Origin: Solobacterium sp.
Lineage (GTDB): Bacteria; Bacillota_I; Bacilli_A; Erysipelotrichales; Erysipelotrichaceae
Direction: 5' to 3'
Assembly (NCBI GenBank): GCA_017510405.1
Contig: JAFWNG010000035.1
Span: 1 to 45,165, forward strand
DNA: 45,165 bases
Shown: one piece after another, positions 17,819-26,461 of the stretch
How the letters are laid out: each line of letters starts with the position of its first letter
Position numbering within the stretch: position 1 is the stretch's first letter
Position numbers and translations under genes: made by a program
Notes under the pieces: model-generated
What the model was told of the DNA's origin: nothing
What the model saw: the letters and a program-made list of their open reading frames with translations, nothing else
The model's database searches: none

Positions 17819-17852
17819 AAAAAGTTCCGCATCATGTGGTGCGGAACTTTTT
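17819..17852. terminator. Bidirectional terminator between GH1 and the ABC importer
   Basis: AAAAAGTTCCGCA pairs perfectly with TGCGGAACTTTTT across eight bases, giving a T-tail on both strands for the two convergent units. Confidence 0.9.
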
Positions 17853-17859
17853 ATATCGA

Positions 17860-18936
17860 TCAGATTACGTGGATACTGCCGCTGTCGAACTTGACGAATG
17901 CCTTGTCGCCGACATTGAAGATCTTCTTTGTCTTCGGGTTGAAGTCTGTGATCTTTACCAGTGTATCGCCGACCATGACATGGTAGTTCTGATAGCTGCC
18001 CATGAATGTGCTCAGGATGACATCGCACGGCAGCTGACCTTCATCGGCCACAACAGCCGCCTCCGGACGCAGAACGAGCGTGCATTCATCGCCGACCCTG
18101 CGGTCTTTGAGTTCATGCAGTTCGATGCGGTTGCCGTAGACTTCCGCAGCCCCATCGCTTCCGCTGAGTTCTGTGATCTTACCCTTGAGGAAGTTTGCCT
18201 CGCCGATAAAGTCCGCAACGAACTCGCTGTTCGGATGATAGTAGATCTCCTGCGGTGTGCCCATCATTGCCACAACGCCCTTGTTCATGATGATGATCTT
18301 ATCGGAGATCGCCATCGCTTCAGACTGGTCGTGGGTGACGTATACAGCAGTGATGCCCGCTTCCTGCTGGATGCGGCGGATCTCGGTACGCATGGTGACA
18401 CGCAGCTTGGCATCCAGGTTGGACAGCGGTTCGTCGAACAGCAGGACGCCCGGTTCAATGACCAGGGCACGCGCCAGTGCAACACGCTGCTGCTGGCCGC
18501 CGGACAGCTGGTTTGTCATACGGCTTTCCATGCCTTCCAGACCGACCAGTTTCAGGATGTTGGTAACTTTCTCCTTGATGACTTCCTTGTCCATCTTGCG
18601 CAGTTTCAGACCGTAGGCAACATTGTCGAAAATGTTGTAGTGCGGCAGAAGCGCATAGCTCTGGAATACCATCGCGGTGTCACGCTTGTTCGGCGTCAGT
18701 TCGTTGATCGGTTCGCCGCCGAGGTAGATCTCGCCTTCATCCGGGCTTTCAAAGCCGGCGATCATACGCAGTGTCGTAGTCTTGCCGCAGCCGGACGGTC
18801 CGAGCAGTGTAACGAACGATCCCGGTTCGATCTCAAGTGTCGTATCGTGTACGGCATAGAATTCTTTTTTTGTCTTAGGATCCTGATAGATCTTGGATAT
18901 GTGTTCCAGACGAACACCCTTTTTTTCTTTTGCCAT
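17860..18936 (-). CDS. ABC importer ATPase (FbpC/AfuC/PotA-like)
   Basis: A 358-residue ATP-binding subunit. Walker A is GPSGCGKTT (near 44), the signature LSGGQQQRVALARA and Walker B LLFDEPLSNLDAK. The C-terminal 100 residues form a TOBE-type regulatory domain. It belongs to the family that powers ferric-iron, polyamine, phosphonate and sugar-phosphate importers. The start lies one base after the permease stop codon. It is the last gene of a three-gene operon that ends at the hairpin at 17819-17852. Confidence 0.93.
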   Translation of the reverse strand: MAKEKKGVRLEHISKIYQDPKTKKEFYAVHDTTLEIEPGSFVTLLGPSGCGKTTTLRMIAGFESPDEGEIYLGGEPINELTPNKRDTAMVFQSYALLPHYNIFDNVAYGLKLRKMDKEVIKEKVTNILKLVGLEGMESRMTNQLSGGQQQRVALARALVIEPGVLLFDEPLSNLDAKLRVTMRTEIRRIQQEAGITAVYVTHDQSEAMAISDKIIIMNKGVVAMMGTPQEIYYHPNSEFVADFIGEANFLKGKITELSGSDGAAEVYGNRIELHELKDRRVGDECTLVLRPEAAVVADEGQLPCDVILSTFMGSYQNYHVMVGDTLVKITDFNPKTKKIFNVGDKAFVKFDSGSIHVI

Positions 18937-18937
18937 C

Positions 18938-20647
18938 TCAGTTCTCCTCTATAGCACGGCTGGTGCCGAAATGTTTGATAAATATGTTCATGAGCGTTAC
19001 TGCCGTATATGTGATGATGATCAGGATCGTTGCGAACGCGCAGGCGATGCCGTACGATCCCTTTTCGGCAAACTCGTTGATCTGCACGGTGATCAGCAGG
19101 AACTTCGGCGTTACCAGCAGGATGATCGCGGAGATCGCAGTAATGCTTCGTACGAATGCCGTGACCAGACCGGACAGGAAGCTGTCCTTGATCAGCGGCA
19201 GAGTGACCGTCATGAATACCTTGAAGCTGTCTGCGCCCATGTCATAGGCGGATTCTTCAATGCTCTTATCGATCTGACGCAGAGCAGAGATACCGCTTCG
19301 CGTACCGGTCGGCAGAGAACGTACGATAAATACGATCACGAGCAGTGTGCCGGTACCGTACAGGGACTGCAGGAATCCGGTACGGAAGACACCGGCGGAG
19401 AAGCCGCGGATGTATCCGACACCGAGAACCGTTCCCGGCACAGCCATTGCCAGCATCGATACTGCTTCGATGAATCCCTTTGCCCGGAAGCTTCTCTTGA
19501 CGACCAGATACGAGATGATCATGGACAGAAGCGCCGTGATCGGGGACGAGATGAACGACAGTACGAACGAGTCTTTAAATGCCTTGAGTCCCTTGTACTT
19601 CGTGAATACCTGGCTGAACCACTTGAACGTCAGATGGAAGTCATATCCCCATGTCTTGAACAGTGCGCCGAGCGGAACGCAGATATACATCAGTACGACG
19701 AACGATGCAACGATCAGGCAGAACGCGGTCAGCGGACGGGTCACGGATTTATCTGTGATCAGCATTCTCTGACGGCTTGCCTTACCGCTCAGCGTCGCAG
19801 TACTCTTGGCTTCCAGATAATACTTCTGGACGATGAACATGAACAGTGTGATCATCAGCAGGACGACCGCCATTGCCGAAGCGCCCTGCTTGTCATAGGC
19901 ACCGGTGATCTGCAGATAGATGGATGTCGCCAGCGTATCATACGATCCGCCGATGATCATCGGGTTGGCGAAGTCGGCGATCGATTCAATGAACGTGACC
20001 AGGAACGCGTTGCCGAGACCCGGCAGGATCAGCGGCAGTGTAACCGTCATAAATACCTTGAACCGGGAAGCGCCCATGTCGCGCGCCGCCTCCTCCAGCG
20101 AAGGATCGATGTTGCGCAGAAGACCTTTCATCATCATGTAGCAGACCGGGAAGAACGTCAGTGTCTGTACAATGGCGATTCCCCAGAAACCGTACACGTT
20201 ATTATCATAGATGTGCAGAAGATAGCGGGTAATGATACCGGCTTTTCCGAACAGCATGATCATGGAAAGCGATAATACGAACGGGGGTGATACGACCGGC
20301 AGTAAGCTGATTACTTTGAACAGACCGGACAGCACCTTCGTTTTCAGCTTTACATATTCCTCTACATAGGCAAACAGCAGTCCGACCGCTGCCGACAGGA
20401 TACCGACCAGGAATCCGACCTTCAGCGTGTTGGTGATCGCCGTACGGAAACTCGGCATAGCCAGGATGCGTTTGAACACATCGAAGCTCATTCCTTTATC
20501 CGTTACGAAACTGTCAACGAGCAGGATTGCCAGAGGATAGAGGATAAACAGAGTCAGGAACACGATCAGAACCACGATCGTCGTTACCATGATAGGATCC
20601 GCAAAGAACTTCTTGCGATCAAGTTCTTTACTTTGGCTTCTTGCCAT
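18938..20647 (-). CDS. ABC importer permease with two fused domains (FbpB/AfuB-like)
   Basis: A 569-residue membrane protein with about 12 transmembrane segments in two homologous permease halves. Each has its own coupling loop: EEAARDMGASRFKVFMTVTLPLI in the first half and EESAYDMGADSFKVFMTVTLPLI in the second. This fused layout is typical of Fbp/Afu-type importers. AGAGGAGG precedes the ATG. It lies between the binding-protein gene and the ATPase gene; a hairpin at 20682-20709 separates it from the former. Confidence 0.94.
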   Translation of the reverse strand: MARSQSKELDRKKFFADPIMVTTIVVLIVFLTLFILYPLAILLVDSFVTDKGMSFDVFKRILAMPSFRTAITNTLKVGFLVGILSAAVGLLFAYVEEYVKLKTKVLSGLFKVISLLPVVSPPFVLSLSMIMLFGKAGIITRYLLHIYDNNVYGFWGIAIVQTLTFFPVCYMMMKGLLRNIDPSLEEAARDMGASRFKVFMTVTLPLILPGLGNAFLVTFIESIADFANPMIIGGSYDTLATSIYLQITGAYDKQGASAMAVVLLMITLFMFIVQKYYLEAKSTATLSGKASRQRMLITDKSVTRPLTAFCLIVASFVVLMYICVPLGALFKTWGYDFHLTFKWFSQVFTKYKGLKAFKDSFVLSFISSPITALLSMIISYLVVKRSFRAKGFIEAVSMLAMAVPGTVLGVGYIRGFSAGVFRTGFLQSLYGTGTLLVIVFIVRSLPTGTRSGISALRQIDKSIEESAYDMGADSFKVFMTVTLPLIKDSFLSGLVTAFVRSITAISAIILLVTPKFLLITVQINEFAEKGSYGIACAFATILIIITYTAVTLMNIFIKHFGTSRAIEEN

Positions 20648-20681
20648 ATTCAGCCTCCTCTCTTAGATCTCTTATAAGGAA

Positions 20682-20709
20682 ATGCGGGCAGATCCGAATC
20701 CGCCCGCAT
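20682..20709 (-). other. Intercistronic hairpin after the binding-protein gene
   Basis: ATGCGGGC pairs with GCCCGCAT across 12 bases that can partly extend the stem. The minus-strand tail (TTCCTTATAAG) is weak. It is likely a processing or partial termination element that favours the binding protein over the permease and ATPase. Confidence 0.65.
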
Positions 20710-20730
20710 CTGTATTAAACTGCGATTCCC

Positions 20731-21831
20731 TTACTCTGTCTTGAATCTGTCGTCGCCGCCGCCGAGTGCGTTCATGACGTCCGCAATATACTGTTCTGTA
20801 TTTGCTTTTGCGTCTTCGAAGTCATAGTCCATGACATTGTTCGGATCCAGTCCGAATTCTTCTGCTTCTTTCGGCTGCTTTGCATTGTCGATGACAAGGA
20901 ACTGGTAGGAGCCGTTCTTTGCGGCGAGTTCTACGCATTCCGGAGACAGTGCGTATTCGATCCACAGCTTCGCAGCATTCGGATGCTTAGCGCCCTTGAA
21001 GATCGCTGTTGCGCCGACTTCGAAGGATGTGCCGGTGGACGGAATAACGAGACCGATGTTGCCGTAGCCGTTGTCATTGATCTGGTAGATGCCGTCATGC
21101 AGGAATCCGATACCGATGACGCATTCGCCTGTACCGATGTTCTTGGACGGGCCGGAGCCGGACTTCGTGTAGACCTGAATGTTCTTATCGAGATCGACAA
21201 GATACTTGATGCCTTCGTCATGTCCGTACTTCTGGATCATTGTGTTGACAACCAGCTTGGCTGTACCGGCAGTATTATAGTTGGACAGCCAGATGAGTCC
21301 CTGGTACTTCGGATCGAGCAGATCTTTCCAGTCCTGCGGAGCTTCCAGACCTTTGCGCTCCAGTTCATCCTTGTTGACCATGAAGCCCAGGATTCCCTTG
21401 TAGATGCCATACCAGTAGCCGTCTTTGTCACGGTATGCATCACCGATCAGATGCGAAGCATTCTCTGCCGCATATGCCTCTAACAGGCCTTTGGATGCAG
21501 CGATGTTGTACGGGTCAGTCGTTCCGCCGAACCATACGTCTGCGGACGGATTGCCAGCTTCTTCTTCGATCTTGGACTGAACTTCACCGGTCGAGAGTCT
21601 CTGGTACGTCGTCTTGATTCCATAGAGTTCCTCAAAATGAGCGGTTGCGGCACTGAGGTAGTCTTCTTCACAGGAACCGTAAACGACCAGTTCACCCTCT
21701 GCCTTTGCAGCCTTGACGAGTTCAGAATCACCTTCATCGCCGGAAGCGCCACCGGCCGATCCTGAACCGCTGCACGCAACAAGACCCATGGTCATTGCGC
21801 CAGCAAGCAGCACTTTAAACAGTTTTTTCAC
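20731..21831 (-). CDS. ABC importer binding lipoprotein (FbpA/AfuA-like)
   Basis: A 366-residue lipoprotein with lipobox LVAC (Cys20) and a GTG start preceded by AGGAGGG. The fold order is the usual one of the class: GELVVYGSCEEDYLSAA, then NPSADVWFGGTTDPY, DPKYQGLIWLSNY, and AAKLWIEYALSPECVELAA. The twin-tyrosine iron site of FbpA is not evident in the region near GIGFLHDG, so ferric iron is not assured; sugar phosphate or organophosphonate is equally possible. It heads the operon with the permease and ATPase. Its normal order contrasts with MetQ and OppA in this window. Confidence 0.85.
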   Translation of the reverse strand: MKKLFKVLLAGAMTMGLVACSGSGSAGGASGDEGDSELVKAAKAEGELVVYGSCEEDYLSAATAHFEELYGIKTTYQRLSTGEVQSKIEEEAGNPSADVWFGGTTDPYNIAASKGLLEAYAAENASHLIGDAYRDKDGYWYGIYKGILGFMVNKDELERKGLEAPQDWKDLLDPKYQGLIWLSNYNTAGTAKLVVNTMIQKYGHDEGIKYLVDLDKNIQVYTKSGSGPSKNIGTGECVIGIGFLHDGIYQINDNGYGNIGLVIPSTGTSFEVGATAIFKGAKHPNAAKLWIEYALSPECVELAAKNGSYQFLVIDNAKQPKEAEEFGLDPNNVMDYDFEDAKANTEQYIADVMNALGGGDDRFKTE

Positions 21832-21903
21832 AATTTTTCCCTCCTATTCGTTATTTTGTGTAAAAACTAAAAATTTTATGTGTACAACTGATTACTAACT
21901 AAA

Positions 21904-21935
21904 ATTATAGCATTTGTCATTTATTTGTAAATAAA
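21904..21935 (-). promoter_or_regulatory. Promoter and palindromic operator of the Fbp/Afu-like operon
   Basis: On the minus strand TTTACA (21931-21926), a 16-base spacer and TATAAT (21909-21904). The -35 box lies inside the perfect palindrome TTTATTTGTAAATAAA (21920-21935), a good place for a repressor. Confidence 0.6.
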
Positions 21936-21953
21936 CTGCAGTCCGTCAGGCAT

Positions 21954-21982
21954 CGTACATTGAGCGGCTGAAGTGGTATAAT
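21954..21982 (+). promoter_or_regulatory. Promoter of the MFS gene, likely leaderless
   Basis: TGGTATAAT is an extended -10 box (TATAAT at 21977-21982). It ends six bases before the ATG at 21989, with no ribosome site. A weak -35 lies about 17 bases upstream. Confidence 0.55.
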
Positions 21983-21988
21983 TCTGCC

Positions 21989-23146
21989 ATGTCCGCAGTG
22001 AAGAAAAACATCGTTCTGTTCTATGCCGTCGCCCTGCTTCAGGGCATGGTCTTTTACGCGTCTGTCGCCACCCTTTACCGCCAGGCGGCCGGAATCACGA
22101 TCGCACAGATTACCCAGATCGAAAGCATCTCCTATTTACTGACAGTCATTTTTGAGGTGCCCTGGGGATTCCTGGCGGAAAAGATCGGCTATAAACGATC
22201 GATGGTATTGTGTTCTTTCCTGTATTTTGTTTCCAAGATCGTGTTCTGGAAGGCTTCCGGTTTCGGCGGATTTCTTTTCGAACGCGTACTGCTGAGTATC
22301 GTATTCTCCGGTCTTTCCGGCGTCGATACAACAATGATGTATCTGAGCGATCCGGAAAACAGCCAGAAAAACTTCGGCATTCAGCGCGCATTCGGCACCG
22401 CAGGCATGCTTGTTTCCGCGGCTGTGTACGCACTTCTGATCAAAGAGAATTACCGGCTCGCCGGTCTTCTGACGGTGTTCCCCTTCGGGCTCGCAGCCGT
22501 CCTGACGCTGTTTCTGCATGAAGTACAGGAATCCGACCGTACGCAGCGTCTGGATCTGACTATGGTGAAGAATGTCCTGTTATCGGTCCTGTCCGCCCGC
22601 CGGCTCGTATATCTGATCACAGCCGCAGGCCTGTTCAGTGAATCCATCCATATGCTTACTGTCTTCCTGAATCAGCCGAAATACATCGAAGTCGGCATGT
22701 CGCTGTCTGAGATCGGCATCCTGTTTATCCTGATCAATCTGCTGGGACTCTCGGCGGTATGGTCCGAGCGGCTTACCCGGAAGACCGGCGTACGCATGTC
22801 CGGCATCCTTCTGCTCACAGTCTCCGCGGTATCCGCATTTGTCATGGCTTATTCATCCGCGCGCATCCCGGTCGTTCTTTCCGTGATCGTAATGAGCATT
22901 GTGTTTGAACTGTTCATGCCGCTGGCCGGCACACTGGAACAGGAACTGGTGACGGTCAAAGAGCGGGCAGCCGCGCTGAGCGTGACTGCCGTATTATCGG
23001 AGATCCTGTGCGCCGGCGTGGATCTCGCCGTCGGAAAGATCACGGATCTGTCGCTTTCCGCAGCGATCGCCGCATGTGCCGTATGCTTTATCCTGTCGCT
23101 TCTTTTCTTCCTTATGAGTACATCCGGCCGGGATAAGCAAATCTGA
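21989..23146 (+). CDS. MFS-type transporter
   Basis: A 385-residue membrane protein with about 12 hydrophobic segments. The loop after the second helix (EVPWGFLAEKIGYKRSM) matches the MFS A-motif pattern D/E-x-x-G/A-x-x-x-D-x-x-G-x-R/K. The family is broad, and the substrate cannot be told; the two-half layout with a central charged loop (HEVQESDRTQRLDL) is normal. The stop codon is within the terminator at 23126-23166. It is transcribed divergently from the Fbp/Afu-like operon. Confidence 0.85.
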   Translation: MSAVKKNIVLFYAVALLQGMVFYASVATLYRQAAGITIAQITQIESISYLLTVIFEVPWGFLAEKIGYKRSMVLCSFLYFVSKIVFWKASGFGGFLFERVLLSIVFSGLSGVDTTMMYLSDPENSQKNFGIQRAFGTAGMLVSAAVYALLIKENYRLAGLLTVFPFGLAAVLTLFLHEVQESDRTQRLDLTMVKNVLLSVLSARRLVYLITAAGLFSESIHMLTVFLNQPKYIEVGMSLSEIGILFILINLLGLSAVWSERLTRKTGVRMSGILLLTVSAVSAFVMAYSSARIPVVLSVIVMSIVFELFMPLAGTLEQELVTVKERAAALSVTAVLSEILCAGVDLAVGKITDLSLSAAIAACAVCFILSLLFFLMSTSGRDKQI

Positions 23147-23166
23147 ACCCCCGGCCTTTTCTTTTT
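23126..23166 (+). terminator. Terminator of the MFS gene
   Basis: GGCCGGG pairs with CCCGGCC across a 17-base loop that contains the stop codon, followed by TTTTCTTTTT. Confidence 0.75.
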
Positions 23167-23195
23167 GAAAACACCGTGATAATATAATTAGGCAT

Positions 23196-23272
23196 GTGCC
23201 CGTGGCGCAATCGGATAGCGTATTTGATTCCGAATCAAAAGGTTGTGGGTTCGAGTCCCGTCGGGCACGCCA
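23196..23272 (+). tRNA. tRNA-Arg (anticodon CCG)
   Basis: The cloverleaf is complete: acceptor GTGCCCG/CGGGCAC, D-arm GCGC/GCGT, anticodon stem TTTGA/TCAAA with loop TTCCGAA, T-arm GTGGG-TTCGAGT-CCCGT, discriminator G and an encoded CCA. The anticodon is CCG (23230-23232), reading the CGG codon. A TATAAT box at 23183-23188 places the transcript start at the 5' end. Confidence 0.96.
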
Positions 23273-23275
23273 TAG

Positions 23276-23308
23276 AAAAGCACTATAAACAAGTGCTTTT
23301 TTTATTTT
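23276..23308 (+). terminator. Terminator of the tRNA-Arg gene
   Basis: AAAAGCACT pairs with AGTGCTTTT across seven bases, followed by a T-rich tail. A near copy of this hairpin ends the TetR gene at 26434-26458. Confidence 0.85.
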
Positions 23309-23369
23309 AATAATTCTGTGTCTTTTGTATTGGAATCCTGTTTTGGGGATTTTCTGGGGATACAACGCA

Positions 23370-23395
23370 AAAACAGACCTTCATTTGAAGATCTG
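23370..23395 (-). terminator. Terminator of the MBL-VOC-SDR operon
   Basis: On the minus strand CAGATCTTC-AAAT-GAAGGTCTG is followed by TTTTTGCG. Confidence 0.7.
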
Positions 23396-23402
23396 TCTGT
23401 TC

Positions 23403-24197
23403 TTATGATCCGTGTTTCCTGCCGGTATTCACGATACAAGTAAGATCACGTTTGATCTTCTCGGAGCCGAACCGGGAAACAAACCTGAAAGCCTTGTAGC
23501 GGAACTTCGGGATACAGATGACCTTGCCTTTCATCAGTGCATCGTAGCCTTCCTGTGCCACTTCTTCCGCGCTCATCGGCCGGAACCAGGTGAACATCCG
23601 GTTGTCTGCCTTCATCTGTGCTTCCTTTTCAAAATTTGTAGCAGTCGGTCCGGGACACAGGCAGGTAATGACAACGCCGGTGCCTTCCATCTCTTTCGCG
23701 GCTGCCTGCGACAGAGAGAAGATAAATGCCTTGGAAGCGTAATACATCGGCATATACGGGCCCGGTTCCCATGCGGCGATCGAAGAAACATTCAGGATCC
23801 GTCCGCCGCCCCGCCGCTCCATATCGCTTCCGTACAGATGCATCAGCCGCATTACGGAGATCATGTTCAGTCCCGCAAGATCCCGTTCTTTCTGCCACGG
23901 GATATCGATAAATCTTCCGTAATCTCCGACGCCGGCATTATTGATCAGAACGTCGATCTCGATTCCCTTTTCTCTGATCTCATCATAGAGTTCTTCTGCC
24001 GCGCCGTCTTTAGACAGGTCTTTCTGCACCGATGTGACCGTATTGTGATACCGGGCTTCATAGTCCTCTTTCATGCGGTTCATCTTTTCAAGATTGCGGC
24101 CTGCGATCACAAGATCGTATCCCTCTTTTGCGAAGATATCCGCAAATGCCCGGCCGATCCCGCTGGCCGCGCCTGTGATCAGTACTGTTCTGTTCAT
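23403..24197 (-). CDS. Short-chain dehydrogenase/reductase
   Basis: A 264-residue classical SDR. The cofactor motif is TGAASGIG (residues 7-14), followed by INNAGVGDYG and the catalytic Ser in NVSSIAAW and Tyr-x-x-x-Lys in YYASKAF. The C-terminal segment is close to the bacterial DltE/YqjQ-like branch. It uses NAD(P)H for a carbonyl or alcohol; the substrate is unknown. It is the last gene of a unit MBL-VOC-SDR, five bases after the VOC gene. Confidence 0.9.
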   Translation of the reverse strand: MNRTVLITGAASGIGRAFADIFAKEGYDLVIAGRNLEKMNRMKEDYEARYHNTVTSVQKDLSKDGAAEELYDEIREKGIEIDVLINNAGVGDYGRFIDIPWQKERDLAGLNMISVMRLMHLYGSDMERRGGGRILNVSSIAAWEPGPYMPMYYASKAFIFSLSQAAAKEMEGTGVVITCLCPGPTATNFEKEAQMKADNRMFTWFRPMSAEEVAQEGYDALMKGKVICIPKFRYKAFRFVSRFGSEKIKRDLTCIVNTGRKHGS

Positions 24198-24202
24198 TGT
24201 CT

Positions 24203-24742
24203 TTACCTCATTCGTTTTGCCACTTCGGCATTTCCTGTCAGTACGCCGGCGAACATATTGCGCCGGTTTCTCTGCAGAGGGAGCCTGCCGAAAAACACGG
24301 TGGAAGAAAACTCAATGATCCGTCCGGCTCCTTCTCCCGGTCTTGCCATATACGCATAATAAGTACGCTCGGTCTTCCCGGTCATATAACCGTTCTGCAC
24401 GACCTGAAACCCATACCCTTCGTATTCCTTCACTGCCGCCGCAAGATCATTCACAAAGAAGCTGACATGATGCAGTCCTTCCCTGCCTTCCTTCAGAAAT
24501 GCGGCATACAGGCCTTCGTCTGCTGTTGTTGTGATCAGTTCGATCTCCGTATTTCCGCAGTAGCCGACAATCAGATCAAATCCCGGATCAGCGATCCGTT
24601 TCCCCATATAATACATCTCATCATCCAGACGCTTACCGGCCCGATACCATGTCTTGATATGATAGATCTTCCCGTACTCCTCCATGGCTTTTTCCATGTC
24701 GCGCACGACAAAGCCGAGCTGATGTACATGTGAATAGTTCAT
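24203..24742 (-). CDS. VOC/glyoxalase-superfamily protein
   Basis: A 179-residue protein with two beta-alpha-beta-beta-beta modules of the vicinal oxygen chelate fold. Likely metal ligands are His in HVHQLGFVV (start), Glu in NTEIELI, His in LHHVSFFV and Glu in RIIEFSS. It resembles methylmalonyl-CoA epimerase and glyoxalase-4 groups in length and layout, but the substrate is not assignable. The C-terminal 30 residues (RRNMFAGVLTGNAEVAKRM) are an extra helix. It sits between the MBL and SDR genes. Confidence 0.82.
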   Translation of the reverse strand: MNYSHVHQLGFVVRDMEKAMEEYGKIYHIKTWYRAGKRLDDEMYYMGKRIADPGFDLIVGYCGNTEIELITTTADEGLYAAFLKEGREGLHHVSFFVNDLAAAVKEYEGYGFQVVQNGYMTGKTERTYYAYMARPGEGAGRIIEFSSTVFFGRLPLQRNRRNMFAGVLTGNAEVAKRMR

Positions 24743-24818
24743 TCTCTGCCTCCTTACGGATTAATACAGCCCCTGCTTTCACAGGAGCCGTAACTGCTGA
24801 TTCGTTAGTGCTGCGCGG

Positions 24819-25667
24819 TTACAGTTCGATCACATGCGGCTGAATATCCGGATCATGGTTTGCGAGGGATTCCACACAGTCCGGATCCAGACTCTGTTCG
24901 CGGATCCACGCAAGCGACTGTTTCTGAAGCTGTTTGTCTGCGGCGATTCCGGAAGTGATCAGTTCTTCCCAGCTCTTACGGGCATAGCCGCCGTCCGAGA
25001 AGAGAAGCACGAATTTGCCTTCTTCGTTCTTCACTTTTACGGCGAAGAGACCGTCTGCGTGACCGGGTATATTGATCAGCTCGATCGATCTGTCTCCAAG
25101 CAGATCATAGGATCTTCCGACCGGTCCCTGGGTATCATTCCATTCAAATTCCGTAAGAGGTGTTTCTTTCCACCAGCCTTTGTAATACCGGATCTTATTG
25201 GTGATCTTATTCGCAAATCGGACTTCATCTGCAGATACCAGAAACTTCTTCGCTCCCTTTACCTGCACAAGACCGTTGGCGTGATCGCAGTCAAGATGGG
25301 TCAGAAGCACTGCGTCAATATCGGAATCCCTGATTCCCATTTTCAGCAGCTGTTCATCGATGCATTCGCCGGCGCCGATCCGTCCCTGATTGACCTCATA
25401 CAGGATCAGGGAACCGAGTGACTTGATCTGTGCTTTCTTATCGAATTCACCGTTCGGGCTCATCTCCCGCGCCCAGCCGGTATCGACCAGGAACTTTCCT
25501 TTTGGATGTTCGATCAGGTAAGCGGATACCGGAAGCCATAACCGGTCTTCCTTCTTTCCGAATACACCGGATGCCTTGACTGCATTGCAGTCATCGCCGC
25601 CGAACGGAAGATCCGGAGCGACACAGACTTCTCCGGTATGAAATACATGGATCCTGATTTCTGACAT
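24819..25667 (-). CDS. MBL-fold hydrolase (lactonase-like)
   Basis: A 282-residue metallo-beta-lactamase-fold enzyme. The zinc motif reads LLTHLDCDHANGL, and further ligands are expected at the His of NIPGHADGLF and the Asp of LLFSDGG. The layout and the N-terminal FHTGEVCVAP resemble the AttM/AiiA lactonase branch, so a lactone or thioester is a plausible substrate. I prefer the start at 25667 (MSEIRI) over 25703, because AGGCAGG lies 11 bases upstream. It is the first gene of the MBL-VOC-SDR unit and is divergent from a TetR gene. Confidence 0.85.
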   Translation of the reverse strand: MSEIRIHVFHTGEVCVAPDLPFGGDDCNAVKASGVFGKKEDRLWLPVSAYLIEHPKGKFLVDTGWAREMSPNGEFDKKAQIKSLGSLILYEVNQGRIGAGECIDEQLLKMGIRDSDIDAVLLTHLDCDHANGLVQVKGAKKFLVSADEVRFANKITNKIRYYKGWWKETPLTEFEWNDTQGPVGRSYDLLGDRSIELINIPGHADGLFAVKVKNEEGKFVLLFSDGGYARKSWEELITSGIAADKQLQKQSLAWIREQSLDPDCVESLANHDPDIQPHVIEL

Positions 25668-25798
25668 AACTGTACGACCTGCCTTTCCTGTTCCGGCAGA
25701 CAACAGCTTCCATATTTTGCGTGACCAAGAAGTATTTCTGCCTCTGACCGTAATTTACTATTCTGGTCAATGCATGATACAGTACAGATAAGGACTAT

Positions 25799-25815
25799 GT
25801 GTCCTATTAGGACAC
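25799..25815. promoter_or_regulatory. Palindromic TetR-type operator candidate
   Basis: GTGTCC-TATTA-GGACAC is a perfect 6-bp inverted repeat with a five-base centre, in the region between the MBL operon and the TetR gene. The half-site TGTCCTATT occurs again at 25829-25837, and AAGGAC precedes it. Confidence 0.6.
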
Positions 25816-25850
25816 TTTGTCGTATATTGTCCTATTCTCAGGAGATCCAC

Positions 25851-26426
25851 ATGGCGGAAAACACAGAAAAACGAAAGCGTACAAGACAAAAACTCGCAGA
25901 TGCTCTGGTAGAGCTCTGCGGAGAGAAAAACTATTATGACATTACTGTATGGGATATCTGTCAGCGCGCCGGGGTATACCGGAGCACCTTCTACCGCTAT
26001 TACGATACGAAAGATGAAATGCTGCGGGAGATCGAGCATGAATATGTCCGCATGACGCAGAGCCTGACGAAAAGCCTGAATGATTTCCGGGCGGATGCGC
26101 CGCCGGAAAAAATGGAGCTGTTCCGGAAAGAACTGACGGCAGATATGGAATACCACCGGCAGAACGAAAAGCTGTGCCGCTTCCTTCTTTCGCCGGCCGG
26201 CGACCTGTATTTCTATCAGAAACTTGTGGAATCGCTCGGCAGCACAGCCCGCAATAACCTGCTGAAAAACGGAAAGCATCATTCCGGACAGAAGACCGAT
26301 TATATGGTCACCTATTTCGCAGCCGGTTTTGTCGCTGTGATCCAGGAGTGGCTGCTCCGAAATGACTGCACGCCGGAGGACATCGCTTCTTTTCTTCTGG
26401 ATATGCTCTGCCGTTTTTACAGGTAA
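25851..26426 (+). CDS. TetR/AcrR-family regulator of the MBL-VOC-SDR operon
   Basis: A 191-residue regulator. Residues 8-55 are the TetR DNA-binding domain (YYDITVWDICQRAGVYRSTF, then YRYYDTKDEML). The C-terminal domain resembles TetR_C_7/DhaS-like. The start at 25851 follows AGGAGATCCAC; an upstream in-frame ATG at 25770 would read through the operator and is rejected. It faces the MBL-VOC-SDR unit, and the palindrome at 25799-25815 lies between them. Confidence 0.9.
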   Translation: MAENTEKRKRTRQKLADALVELCGEKNYYDITVWDICQRAGVYRSTFYRYYDTKDEMLREIEHEYVRMTQSLTKSLNDFRADAPPEKMELFRKELTADMEYHRQNEKLCRFLLSPAGDLYFYQKLVESLGSTARNNLLKNGKHHSGQKTDYMVTYFAAGFVAVIQEWLLRNDCTPEDIASFLLDMLCRFYR

Positions 26427-26433
26427 TACGGAA

Positions 26434-26458
26434 AAAAGCACTCTGAACAAGTGCTTTT
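26434..26458. terminator. Bidirectional terminator between TetR and rnz
   Basis: AAAAGCACT pairs with AGTGCTTTT across seven bases, with A-rich and T-rich flanks for both convergent genes. It nearly copies the hairpin behind tRNA-Arg. Confidence 0.85.
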
Positions 26459-26461
26459 CTT

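Noticed and set aside
20731-21831. Possible permutation of the third binding protein
   Set aside because: Its segments follow the usual FbpA/AfuA order from GELVVYGS to the final helix; it is not permuted.
22994-23365. Minus-strand frame over tRNA-Arg containing RRDSNPQPFDSESN
   Set aside because: This peptide is the well-known artefact of translating the antisense of a tRNA gene; the tRNA cloverleaf is complete on the plus strand.
23304-23370. Integration site or phage remnant behind tRNA-Arg
   Set aside because: No integrase, no repeat of the tRNA 3' end and no foreign genes are found between the tRNA and the SDR gene; the region is only about 65 bases and appears empty.
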